This document shows, piece after piece, positions 31,575 to 44,700 of a DNA stretch of 64,000 bases (its first letter is position 1; every line of letters begins with the position of its first letter). Below the pieces are notes generated by a model, which saw only the letters and a program-made list of their open reading frames with translations, was not told the origin of the DNA and searched no databases. The position numbers and the translations under genes are program-made. The DNA is from Mermis nigrescens. Taxonomy: Eukaryota > Nematoda > Enoplea > Mermithida > Mermithidae. Location: the NCBI GenBank assembly GCA_036768485.1, contig JAVLUZ010000144.1, positions 1,248,620-1,312,619 on the forward strand. The letters run 5' to 3'.

Positions 31575-34500
31575 TAATACCGAAGTAGTCACATTGCCAT
31601 ATCTGAGGTTTCCGGACTTCTCTTATGCCCATGTGAACATCGAAAAGAAAATTTGTTCCAAAGTTTTAAAGGTCAGAGGCCAGTAATTCATACAAATATC
31701 AGGCTTTGAAAAAGGCCAGAATTGTTCATCAAGCTATATCTGAAAGTTGAAAACAGAATACCATCTGAATGAATAAACAGTGAACATTCCCTTCAAAAAC
31801 AAAAGGTCTTTATCCTGCTGAATAACTAATTAATGGAACACAAAGATGTAAATTCAATATGTGTCGCCCAAAATGCTAATATATTGTTGGAGTCCATCAG
31901 TGTGCCTGAGGCCACACTACAGTCTGCAGATTCAGGACAAAACGTATTGACCAAAACAACGTAAAAAGAGAAATTGCTGGAACCACCGAGATAGCACCAA
32001 ACCATAATAAGCAAAAGAAGAGCTATAATGGAGTTTGATGATGGGAAAAAATTCATCATGACAACCTTTACAAAGAGAACTGGGAAAACGTGTTTGTAAC
32101 CCCAATGTTAGAGTTACTGGGCATGGAGGCGGCCACCCAATATTCATGCTCCTGATAATGAGCTCACCAGACCTAGCAAACCAAGAGATTGGAGAACCCA
32201 TTCATGAGCAGAAGCAATCAATCCCATGAAGAGCAAAGAAGAGAAGAATGGAAAAAGAAAATAGCTGAAAAATCTGATGAGTGCTTATGCTCATATGCTT
32301 ATTAACTGGTGCCCATGGCACAGGAGCAGAGTGTAAAGAAGCCACATTTTTAACGTCCATCAGCAGGCCCATCTTAAAATACATCAAATGGTGAGTTCAC
32401 AGGTTTGGTGTCATTGATGGCCAGTTTGGATGTCCACGAGAAGGCAACCTCCAAACCAAAGGGCGGGGGAGTTGACAAGGTCCCATTAGTACTGACTTCC
32501 CAGAACCAAAGGCCTCCAGAAGACAATGAACAGCCAGGTTTTCCCATCTGATGCCAAAAGAGAAACTGATGAAACGTTGAAAATGGTTTTTCGCCGCATC
32601 ACCATTTTTGACCTTTGAAATATTCTGCACACATCCCCAGAATTGAAGCGTTCACCCAGCACAGAACAACCTGAGACCAACACAAAAATATTAACAGAAA
32701 CATATGCTCATGATGGCAATCTACGTCTAGACAAGAAACTAAAGGACAATTGACGCATGACTATATGACATATTCGGGCTGGAGGATCCCACTAATTCAC
32801 AAGCTGAATGTCTCTGTCTCCTCCCTAGAGTCAAAGCCGGATCCCTGGCTTGGTGCACACAAGCGTCTATTTCTTACCATTGATGATGGCTCAACAAAGT
32901 CAAGTCAATCCTACCCCAAAAAGTTAACTAGAACTCAACTGAAATTGAGCTCTACATGCATGCACATCCACATAAAAGAATAAGAGAAATAATAAACTGA
33001 AGGACAAAGCAAATAAAAGCCATCAGACACAACAAACAGGAAAAGACATCGTCTGAAAATACCTGATAGCCAACTGAGGTTGAAAACTAATTTAATTGAC
33101 ACTGCAGGCTTCAGTCAAACAGACCATTCATTTCAACAAACCCTGTATATCAATAATTGAATTGATTCAACATCAAAACAGCCTGATACTGATGAGAAAA
33201 TCATAACATCAGCATATAAATTGATACACATACTGGCTGAAAAAATTGTGCTCATAGTAATGCTGAAGCCACTGTAGTCTCTTTGTTTGAATGCTAAATC
33301 TGATTGACATACAGGAGCCCAGGACCATAGTCCATTCAGATGAGCTAATATTTTTAACAATCACATCAAGATCAGAAGAGTAAAGCCGAATCCAGGATAC
33401 TGGCAATAAAATTACAGGATCACAGAGCTCACCAAATTCAATTCTAGACCACAGGAAGCATCATTCAGTATTCATGACAGAACGTTCTGGCAAAACAGAA
33501 GAATATAAGCCAAAAATTAGAGAACTAGCAAATGGAAACAAGACTGGGATCTAATTGTTCGAGCAGATAATAACTGGTCAACTTAACCTAATACAATGTA
33601 CATCCAAAAGCAAGCTAGTTTAACATTCATACATTCAAAGGCATCAAATTTAATAGATTACTGAATACCTATAGTCTGTTCATATACTGCATGATTTTGC
33701 ATCACCTGACAGGCTTCAAGATTAAGATAATTATTACATCAGATCAATGCTGAAACCAAGAATCATCAGCTTATTATTGAACTTGAATACACTAAATTAT
33801 ACAGAACAGAGACAAAAAGAATTTAAATCCAAGATTAGTGACAAAAATGGCCTGAAATATGGATATGAGTGAAAACACTGATGCTGATGTTTTCATCAAG
33901 CACCATCCATTAACAAAATATGAAAACAAAATTTAAAATGATTTTCAGGTCTTGATCAGTCTTTGTTTTGGGGTCCAACTTCCACGCCCATGTAAGCAAG
34001 ATTGAAGAGATACCATTGGAGTGAATGTTAAAGCACAATGACACTAACTAGAATACTGAAGATACTGAGTTATTTTCAACTGTTAATTGATCCACATTAA
34101 CTTCGTATTGGACACTTTCAGAATGTTGAAGATATCCATGAAGAATGATATTATACAGAAGGTTTGCAATATCTGCCAGGTAAGGCTTGGATTGCCTGCT
34201 GTGTGATAAAGGCCAAACGAATAAAAGAATCAAATTGATAGGTACATCATATCACTGTTATGAAAGCATACAAGACATTCTGGTCACAGAATTAAGATAT
34301 GAAGGTCAACTCAGCAATGCCAATCAGAATTAATTGCAGTTTCCAAAATTTTTAAAATTTGTAAAGATGTTTCTTTGGCGTTTTTAACCGTCAACATCAG
34401 ATAACAAATTGAGTTTCGTTATAATGAGTGTTTCAATCTGTTCTTCAATTAATTCATCATTTTATTCAAAATTTTGTTTTTATGTCTAGAAAAGAGAAGA

Positions 34501-37500
34501 CGTTTAAAACGTTGAAACCTGAGTTTGACGTATCCACCCATATATCCAAAAAGATTCTAATGTCACCTGAACTATATTAATGGTTAAAGGTCCATGAATC
34601 ATATGAATGGAAGAATGAAGTATTCACAAAGTAGTTAAATCTAGGTAAATGAGGACGAAGATTATATACTGAGCTATACGAAAGCGTTATTTGCGCTAAC
34701 CTGTTGGAAAAATCAAATTTTTAACACTGCAGGTTATCGTTGACAATCAAACTGCAGTTGAATGAAACACAGAAACGAGGACAAATGTATATGCAAAGGA
34801 CAAATCAAATAAAACACATATGTGTGTATTCCCATTGCTGTGTGGGTATTAACTCTATGAATTGAGAACCCTCACCTCTTCCTAAGAAAGTCTAGGACCC
34901 TGGGAATATTAGCGAAGTCATTTCAGAATTTTTCCAATGAACCCCAAATGAATTGCTGAATGCTGTTCGTACAGAAGTAGTAATCAGATGGGTAGTTTCA
35001 ACCCAGTTTAGCAAAAGGATTGGTGCTATGGGAATCCTTGTTTTTTTCTTCCATATGGAATGATTAGCGTATTTCATAATGGTACCAGTTACTTTTAGTT
35101 TCAACTCTGTACTTTCCAAGTTTTCATGTTTGATTTATAGTTGTCTAATGCCTTTACTAGTTCAGATTTTATCAAAATAGTCTAATTTGTCAATTTTTCT
35201 ATGCTCAGCTGACTTCTTTGGTATGTCTATGTTTTACCAGCCTTGATTTTACATAAAAATAACTGAATTGTTCAATTTTGTTTGTTGAATTTCTTTGTGT
35301 CTATGTTTTTTCACTTACAGTTCATTTTTACAAAATAACTGAATTGTCAATTGAGGCTATGCATTGAATTTCTTTATGTCTATGTTTTTCCACCTAGAAG
35401 ACTAAAATAAAAATTTATTGTAATTGTTTCAGCCGATTTCATGATCCAGGTTTTTTCACTGAACCGATTTTGTTGCACAACGGAATTTGTTGAGAAATTT
35501 TCAGGCCGCGCCGAATTTTTGCCCAATTTTTTTCACCAGTCTCCAGATTTGTCAAAATGTTCCATCGGTTCAAATTTTTTGAGCGCGCGACCTTTTTGTT
35601 CTAGGCGCCTACGAAGCCCATTTACATGCGCGCACGAATTATCAAATTTATGCTCAAAAATGAATTTAGTACTATGGTTTCACCAGACGAACAAAAATTT
35701 GTTCAAATTTTGCACGTCGGATTTTATGATCATGTTTTTCTTACCTTTGAAACCGGATTCGTTTTAAAAATAAATTTATCGGTTGAAATTTTTCGGTGTC
35801 AAATTCGAATTTTTGTGTCTAGTTTTTCACCCAGTTTCCAGATTACTAAAAATGGCGAATTGAACAATTGAAAGTCGCTTTTGATCATGAACATCCTTTT
35901 CAACCCAAAGCCTGATTTGACTAAAAATAATGAAATCGACGAAATTTGCGTCATGTCGATTTCATAAGTTCATGTTTTTCTGTATCCAGTTCGATTACTA
36001 AAATAGCAATGAATAAAATTATATTGCATGATTTATATACCGAATGGTTTTCGAACAAACCGTAAATTAAATGCAAAGAAGAATTAAATAATCAGTCGTT
36101 TACCCGATATTTATAACGAATTGCACCATAGCTAAAAGATAGATTTTTTATATCCCAAATTGAAAATGGCATAGAATTTGAATTAAATTTTTTAATGTCC
36201 AATATAGATCCGTTCGAACGTCTAAAATGCCATTTATTGCATCTGAAATGTCTATATAGACTTAAATTAAATCTCCTGAAATAAAATCCCGAATAAGGCC
36301 CAAATATAGAAAATGGTTCGCCAAAAATTGTTCATTAATAATGTAATTTGCAGTGAGAATGTCACCTCATTTTATACCATTTAATTCATACCAGGAATAA
36401 CCAAAAGAGTTGAACATATCTGAAACAATTAATATTACAGGTGAAATGAAATTTTCTTGAAGCCAGAGAAATTTTGCATATCTGTTTTTTCGTCACCGAT
36501 CCTTGTTTATAATAAAACGAACGAATAATTTAATTTAGCTACCATGAGTACAATATGTAATCTTCTTATGTTTTAAGTGCCCAACTAATTCGCTTATTTT
36601 CATGAAATCACGGCGGCACCGAAGGTAACCGCAAAATTTTATGCCTGTGACCGTGGAACAGCAAGAAATGGTTCAAGAGGATCAGTACCAAATATGTAAA
36701 CACTTGCAGAGTCGTTTGTATCAACGAAATTTAGCAATAGTCGTTTTTAGAATAATAAATGAGCTGCCCAAGAAACAGGACCGCATGACTAGAATATATG
36801 GCGCTTGAGGAACCAGAAACCTTCGTGTTAGTAATGATGTACAGATTAACATGTAATAATTAAAGGCAGAAGGAAGATGGAACGTTGAACTCTGTACATC
36901 TTTGACATTCAGAAATTGCCATCAAAACTGAATTAGGCCTCAATATCCAAGCATCAACAGCACTGAGCCAAAAATAAGCAAAGTAATTTGTTACACTATC
37001 AGAACTAGGTCCTAATTCAAACTAATATTGGTAAACAAGAATACTTTAGCATTCAACCCTGGGAAGCATATGCATATAATGTATATATCATAACCAGCAG
37101 CATAGAACAGGATGAAGAAGTCAATGTGTTGTTCAATAAGGTACAGAACTATATACAAAATCAAACCTACAGGAGAAAGGCCTGAAATTTAGAGGCAATT
37201 ATAATTATAGAGCAATGGATAAATAACTACACTTACAGCCAAAATAAAACAGTACCTGCAACAACAAAAACGAAGGAAAAAAAATTAGGGGAATACTGTC
37301 ACGCTGAGATTAGGAAAACAAGGCTTTGACAACATCATATCTGCATATCATCCAGAACTCATTTATTCATTCCAAATGTGATTAACACTCAACATTAACC
37401 ATCCAATGAGGCCTTCAAATCAAAACCTTAATGTCAATACCATACATACATACAACGGGGAGGGGAGGACTTCATTTTCTATTCAAATGGTGCTGTCCAA

Positions 37501-39641
37501 CACATGCTCATATCACTGACGTTCATCTCATAGACATAAACAAAAATTAAGAAAATAATTTTTAAAAGCTAACAAACGGAACAAATATATCAACAACATG
37601 ATAGAAAGGAAGGCCTGAAAATCTATCACCTGAGCAAACAGGATGGGCTAAAAACGTTTGAAAAGCACCACACAAAATCTAACGGAAGGTCTGAGGAGAT
37701 AGAGACTAGGATGAAACCCCATAATCTACAAGAATGCTCAACGAGAATCAATTGCAATGGAAAAACCAAAGATTGCTCATCGAAACCAAAGGCACATAAC
37801 GTTTTGGGTCAGATTTGATTTCATTTGACAAATCAATACTAAATTGTGGACCTTTTTGTAGACCTGATGCAATTTCTCTCACTATAAACCAGATAGCATC
37901 AACATGATATCATTGCTGAACATCCATTAAAGTTTTATTGATTTATAATCAATTTTCATAGACTAAAATCCGCAGATTTCCATATTTGATTGAGAATAAT
38001 TCCGACAACATGAATTGTTTTTATATTGTCGTACAATTAAAGCCAGACATCCGTATTTTATTTATGGCAAGTAAAATATCATGTTTGGAACATAAAATTG
38101 TAAAAGCAGAAAAAAATGGAAATACGTGGAATAATGATGAATCCAGGTAAATTATTCTGTCAATGTGAAACTTGTTTTTAGATATTTCTCGTTAAATAGA
38201 TTAAAACTGAATCAAAAAAATTGACAGAACCAATTGAATCAATGAATATATGATATGAAGAAGACAGGGGGAAGCAGAGAAGGCTCATTCATTGAAGTGA
38301 AGGACCATTTAAATTTTTCATCTTCACTATCGAATTGTTTTTCCTCTATTGGAAAACAGGACTTAACCAAGTTAAAGTAAGGATCCCTGGTAAAATTTAT
38401 TTAGATTTTTCATATACCAGCATGATCATTATTACGCATTACCTTTATCTTCCGAAATTTGTGTTGTATTCATTCACCGTTGTATATTCTGTGTTTGTAT
38501 ATGGCAAGGACCACTACCAGATATAACAGAGGAGAATGCCTTCGCAGATGCACCAGTTAAATATATGATGAAAATCAAACTGTAATTGTGTTCTGACTTT
38601 TTGAATAGTAAACCAAATGGTTCAAATTTCATAAAAAGCTTTTTCAGTCTCTTTCTTTAATCAGTGAGGGTATAACCTTGCCTTTGCAGGTGTCTGAATC
38701 AGTTGTTGTTCCAACTTTCCTGTGCTGTGAATATGATCCTCCCTGATTTTGCTGAAACTTATGTTGAATTATTCAGATTTTTTTCATTAATATGAATTTA
38801 TATATTGATCTCGTACAGAATTTTCCAATTTTGAGCTTTGCCATGTAATCGTCCCAAGTTTAAGTCGTTCAGTATCCCTCCCAGGCCAGAATATTTGAGC
38901 CCAGTTTTATTTTTTGAGAAAAATGGCAAGTGAATTTACAAACATATTACCACTACATCATGAAAATGGAATGTCACCGTACTTGAACTATTGTATACAC
39001 ATATATATATAAGGGTCCAATTGTATTCTTGGATCTAATTATGATAAATGCACTTTTCCTTCTGCAATGCTATATAGACATGGACAACTGATTTACCAAG
39101 ATAAGAGTTAATTGCACTTTTATATTATACACTTTTACTGGCCTGAATAAATTTTTCCATACTGCTGAACACTTAGCAGACTTAAATAAAGCAGCTGCTC
39201 AGCGGAAGTGGCAGTGGGTGTTTGAAACTTGAGAAAGTTTTTGAAAATTAAAAATTGCATAAATAGTAATGGATTTGTTGATGAATAATAAGATTTTAAG
39301 AGATTGGATAATGTTCAAACTTCATATAAATCAAAATCATTAATCAATTATTCTGATATTTTAAAAGCTATCAAATCATTTAATTAACTTAAGCCTTAAT
39401 AAAAGAATACACTCAAAGTCCAAGACAGAGAATAAAATATTAAATTATTAAATCATACATCCTACATTCACCAACAATATAAGATTGAAACGATCCCAAA
39501 ATGTATTCATTTTTGGTATCATCAATAAATATCACAATATGGTTTAATTTATGTGTATGTATGATTTATTTTTTCCCTACACACATGTACTGATATGGAT
39601 ATGAATGAACAACTATATAAATGTTTAACTGAACTGGGTAC
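31575..39641 (-). other. Degraded inverted copy of 22130-31575, probable assembly artefact
   Basis: From a centre near 31575 the sequence reads back, in reverse complement, through the preceding 9.4 kb. Landmarks match in order: 31640-31810 to 31270-31500; 32545-32665 to 30282-30420; 33600-33790 to 28970-29200; 34050-34240 to the exon at 28668; 35130-36000 to the satellite; 38000-38200 to 23880-24140; 39130-39235 to the exon at 22651; 39530 to 22260. This arm is about 15% shorter, nearly free of CG, and its GC-rich satellite palindromes are collapsed. It ends at an N-run. Open frames inside are meaningless. Confidence 0.85.
34048..34240 (-). pseudogene. Mirror copy of the membrane-protein terminal exon
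   Basis: Reading leftward, the end still gives EVNVDQLTVENNSVSSVF against EVEMVELTDENNNSISSVF at 28.8 kb. The rest is riddled with differences. It is part of the degraded inverted arm, not a second gene. Confidence 0.7.
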
Positions 39642-39658
39642 NNNNNNNNNNNNNNNNN
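39642..39658. other. Assembly gap (17 N)
   Basis: A run of 17 undetermined bases directly after the degraded inverted arm. The join across it is unproven, so linkage of the left and right halves of the window is by scaffolding only. Confidence 0.98.
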
Positions 39659-39684
39659 GTGACCTAGTTTACAAATCACGAGCA

Positions 39685-40052
39685 GTGGTACCCATGCGTA
39701 TTCTGGGAGACTGAGGTTTTGACCCCCACCAGAATTGTCGATATTTTGTAAAAAATGGTAAAAGTCATAAGAAATGTGCCATTTTAAGCGTTTTTAGTCC
39801 GTTTTCGGCTCAAAAATATCGAATTTTCGGCGCTTTGCACCATACACACATTTTTGTCACACTATATTCTATTTGCTCAATTTTTTAAAAATTTTTCTCG
39901 ATATTCATTTCACGTTTGTTATTTTAGAACGAACGAGCATTGTCTGAAACGTCAAAAAACTTGTTTTTGACGTGTACCCAGGACCAAAAAAGGCACTTTG
40001 TAAAAATTTTTCGGAAGTTGAACCCCGTAATTCCTATGCTGTACATGTACCA
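39685..40052 (-). repeat. Family A repeat
   Basis: Reverse copy from 'gtacccatgcgtattctggg' to 'cctatgctgtacatgtacc', core TTCGGCGCTTTGCACC (about 39826). Confidence 0.55.
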
Positions 40053-41557
40053 TGGTAACCTACCTTTACATATGTGGATATCGAAGGAAGCTTTGCGCTT
40101 AAAAGCGTGATTAAAGAGGCGTCGTAAAAATTTAAATTTGTTTAGCTTTTTTAAATTGTGTTTCTGTGATATTTCCGTGAAAAACATTGCAACTTGAATT
40201 TTTATTCAATTGGACATATTTTTCTATGAGATGACGGAAATCAGTTATTTCTTCAGGGTTATTTTTTGAAAATTAATTTTGTCACTGCCCTATCTTCGGA
40301 AAGAACGCGAGTATCTACTAGCGATAATTAACAGTGCTTTGTCCTGTTTGGAGATCGAAAACTACGCTGTAAAAAAGCCATAATATCGAACCTAATTCGT
40401 TTAATATTCCATTTATAAACAAAACTGCATTATCATAAAAGACAATCTGTATCGACCGATCTATCAATAGTAATTAATGTAAACCTCAGTGTTAATGTAG
40501 AAAAGGCTGCAAATCTGAAAAAATATCAGCTAATGGCATAGTTTGCCTCTCATTTTCCTTAATTGCATCTGCAAGCGAACTGTAACTAGCGAAACCGTGT
40601 CATTAAAAATTGATGTCGTAGAAGGGTGTCAGCTATCAGCTAATAGCAACTTGTGTTTCACTTTGCCAATCATCCTGAAGAAATAATTTTAATTGCCTTA
40701 GAGTTTTATTTATAAAAATTAATGTATGTACGTGCCAATTGGTTTGCAAATTTGTCGTAATGAACATCTAAAGGCCTGCAGGTTTAATTTTCTCATAGCT
40801 TAAGCCAGGCTTTGAACCAATAAATATTTTGTTATCATAAGTTTAGCATTGGCATTGGATATCAGACAAGCTTAAGCCTGTAAGTCAGGTTTAAACCTGG
40901 TAATATACGTATAAATACTTAAGTCAGGTGCATGCCTGGCTTAAGCCTAAAAACATATTCAGATCAGTAATAAGTGCGCTAAAAAGATTTTAAAACTATT
41001 TTATATTATTAATTTATAGGTTCAAAAACTGGTCGGAATGTGCACGCGAATTTTTCTGCAGTTTTTAGGGAAAGTTTTCCCTTTTTAAATTAAAATACCT
41101 TATTCAAAATTAGAATTATTTTGAAATACTACAAGAAGCAAAGACATAAATGCGTTCTTTATCTCAATTCAAACAATCGGCTTCTAAAAATTTCAGATCT
41201 CAACGCTTTTTAAATTATCGCGCGCAATTAAGAATTCGTGGGATTATTTCGAATTCAACATAGTTCAATTAAGTCGGTTAATTAAGGCAAAAAGCGTAAA
41301 TTAATTTAATTTTATGTGCAAGCGATCTAGATGAAAAAGGACATAGGAAAACGATGACTCACTCATAATATATAATACATAATTTATTATTACCCTTTTC
41401 TTATCATTTATTTATTATTATAATTTATTATAAATTTATAATTGTTTTTAGTTTGTCATTAAAACTTTTTTCTATTTTTCAGAGTTGCTTTATTGTCATT
41501 CCATATTTTTGCATATGCATTCGAAAGACAATCGATTCGACAATCGATGTGAATAGC
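40053..41557. other. Upstream region of the DEG/ENaC gene
   Basis: AT-rich, with no exon I could support. 'aagcctggctt'-type repeats (ttaagcctg, aggtttaaacctgg) occur at 40795-40950 in both orientations. 'tctatttttcag' at 41471-41482 could be an acceptor for a 5' UTR or trans-splice site 75 bases before the proposed ATG. Confidence 0.4.
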
Positions 41558-41737
41558 ATGGAATGGGCATGGTCAGCAATCGATAAATTTAGGGCAAAAT
41601 TTGTAGCGCTCGGCCAAAGATCGAGCATCCACGGAGTTTCGGAAATATACTACGCTAAAAGCAAATTTTGGGCGGTTTGTTGGTGTTTAGCTGTAACAGC
41701 TGCTTTTTTGACAACAGGATACCAAGTCCGTGAAGTC
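41558..41737 (+). CDS. DEG/ENaC exon 1 (N-terminus, HG motif, TM1)
   Basis: 60 codons beginning MEWAWSAIDKFRAKF. The frame is open upstream to 41453, so the start is provisional. Donor 'gtacgt', phase 0. Confidence 0.8.
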
Positions 41738-44700
41738 GTACGTTGAAACTTTTATCAGTAAATTGGTTTGTTTTGAGAACTTTTACCAAATAGACTCGCA
41801 CATGTATCAACTCGTTGAAGTAAACAACAATTTAAAAAATAAATTAAATCTTTAAGTATGAAAACTAAATTAAATTAAATTACAGCAACTAAAAGTTCTC
41901 CAGATGGAAGCACGATTAATAGAGATGAAATAATAAGCGGGTACATACATATGTACGCCCGCACGTATAAAATCAGAAAAAAAATCAAAGAATTGTAAAG
42001 GTAAACGAGTGTCAACCGTACATGTACAGCACCGAAATTCTGGGAGTTGGGCGCAGAAAATTTTCAAACAGTGCCTTTTTTGGGTTAACAAATGAGAGCA
42101 CACATCGAAAACTTTGTTTTCGGACGTTTCGGACAATGCTCGTCCTTTCTAGAACATAAAAACGAAAAAGTTTCGAAAAATATCTTAAAATATCGAGTAA
42201 ATTGACCAAAATACGAGTATAGTCAAAAAATGTGCATACGGCGCGAAGCGCCAAAGATTCGATACTCTAGAGCCAAAAATGAGCTAAAAACGCTTAATAA
42301 AGCACAGTATTTAAAATTATTTCGAAAAATCGATAATTCTGAGGCTCAGATATTTAGCAGGGGAAATCACCATTCTGTGGGTCAAACCCCTAAGAACACA
42401 TATGGTGTCAAAGTCAACTGATCCGTTTCTAAATGTATAGTCTCAGACAGGAAAGAATACAAAAATAAAAATACTAAAAATACGTCTTTGAACGCACTTT
42501 TCGTCGTTGAAACCTTGTGAAGTCTTTTATTAGTGCAATAATTAGATGACTGAGAGAGATACCTAAACTTTTTCTGTCATGCCCTAGTTTATATTGATCA
42601 CTTTCATCGATTCAAGGAAAAATTTGAAAACGAGGAATTGAGGCCCTTTATTTGTCATATTTAATATATGACATAACAGTATCTCATACGTATGCCTGTT
42701 GATTTTGTATAGAAGAAGAAAGAAATTTTATTGCTAATAAACCAAACTGATAGAATATAGAATGACAACTTACATAATATATACAAACATATTAGTAACG
42801 GGACATGCGAGTGAATGGAATGACAATTTTTACGCGCGCAAAAAATCAAAATATATAGAGCGCCCGAAACGCATTTAGTCTGCTAATGCAGACTTGTAAC
42901 CAAGGCGTAAAAAGGGGGTCATATTTCTGAGTTTTAAGAACATACTGCGGTAGGGTTAACAATCATTAAAATAGTAGATTTAAAATTCTACTAGAAAGGG
43001 CCTCACAACCAGACATGCACTTGGGGGGCTGGGGGTCTAGACCATCCAGAATGGAAAAATGGAAACTTTTATGAGAAAATGAAATAAATCGAAGGCCAAA
43101 AACGGACGAAGATTGAAAATTTCGTTCGAAAGTGCTTCAAATTGACCAGAAACGGTGTAATACAGTAATCTTAACGCTATTTCAGCGCTTATACCAGTTT
43201 TTGAGGTCATTTTGGCCCAAAAAAGCTCAAATTTTGACCCTCCTGATCAGTTGACCCCGCACCCCTCAGTTCAGCCATACATACTATTCATCTACCACAC
43301 AACTTTGTGTTTGCTTCTCAAGTCTCACCATGCAAGGGTCATACCATCAGGAAATAACAATTAAAAGTTGTGACTTCCTTTAACCTATTCAATTCACTAT
43401 AGTCTGTTTCACACAAGTTCGGTCACAAAGATTAAAACCATCACCGACGATAAGCTGACAGATTGCGATTATAGCATTGATTTGTTGTATAATTATCGTA
43501 ACCCTTAAATTATCGGAATAAAAATTCTTAAAATTTATGCACAAAATTACGTAAAACAGACTATAGTGATCGCCAGACATGCACAACATGCGAATGGTGA
43601 AGGATGAAACCTTAAACTGCCTTAATTGGGCATGGTGGATACGCATCGAAACATCATTTTTGGCGATGTGGATTATCTTTCTAGACAGTAGAACATTGAA
43701 AAATTACAATAAAAAAAAAATTCGAATAAATTTCACAAAACACAGAACACAGTCAAAAATGAGTACATAGTATATGGCGCGAGCACCGAAAATTTGATAG
43801 TTTTGATAAACCGGATAGCTAAAACCTTTTCTACAAATGTTTCGAAAATTGCGAATTCAGGATGAGGGCAAGAAATAATCTGGGTGTAGGGGGCAGGATG
43901 AAATCTTTTCTGGGGAGGCGTGAAACCCCTAACCCCTACCCACAAACCCTTTCCTCCGATCACGTATGTATATGATGATTGCCCCTTGATCTTCGCTTAA
44001 CAAAATTTCAAAACAATTCAAATTATAAACTTGTATGCAAAGTTTTAAGTAACAATACGTACATAAGTATCTATTATGTATGCAATTAAAGGTGCATCAG
44101 TACTTCAATCAAAGCCTTTTGACGAATGCAATTACAGTAGAACCAGGACAAGCGCTATACCCTGCTATCAGCTTATGCTACCGGCATTGGATGTATTGGG
44201 TGGATTGGGAAAAAGCCAAGAATCTCGGTTTTAGCCGCGAGGCTACGCTTTACGGTTTGTCATTTATAAATACCGTGATCCGCGAAACCCCCTTTGACGT
44301 AAGCAATCTGTTATTTTGCACTTGCGTACTATACGAATTTATCGAATCTTTGTCCAATGAAGTGATTTTTTAGAGGTGAAAAGATGCGCTATGATGTCAA
44401 AAATCGTTTGACCCTTAAATTTATTTTATTGGCTTTGCCTTTTTAGGCTAAATTTTAAGCTCCTGCAAATTTCATGGAAAGTATGTTGATTTCAATGGTA
44501 CAATAAAGATTTGATTCATCTAAACAGAAACGAAAAATTGGAATTGGCATATATGTCACTACGCATGCTGTCGCAAACTGGCGTATTCGACTTGTCTCCA
44601 GATTTTATAATTTTCCTTTTATAGTGATGTTTTTTATTTACTCATTCATGTGACTCAGATATGGTCCGGGCATGCTCGGTATGTTTTAGAAAAGCTTAAC

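Noticed and set aside
31826..35871. Several open frames of 60-108 codons
   Set aside because: All fall in the degraded inverted copy; matching positions in the intact arm are MITEs, satellite or introns.
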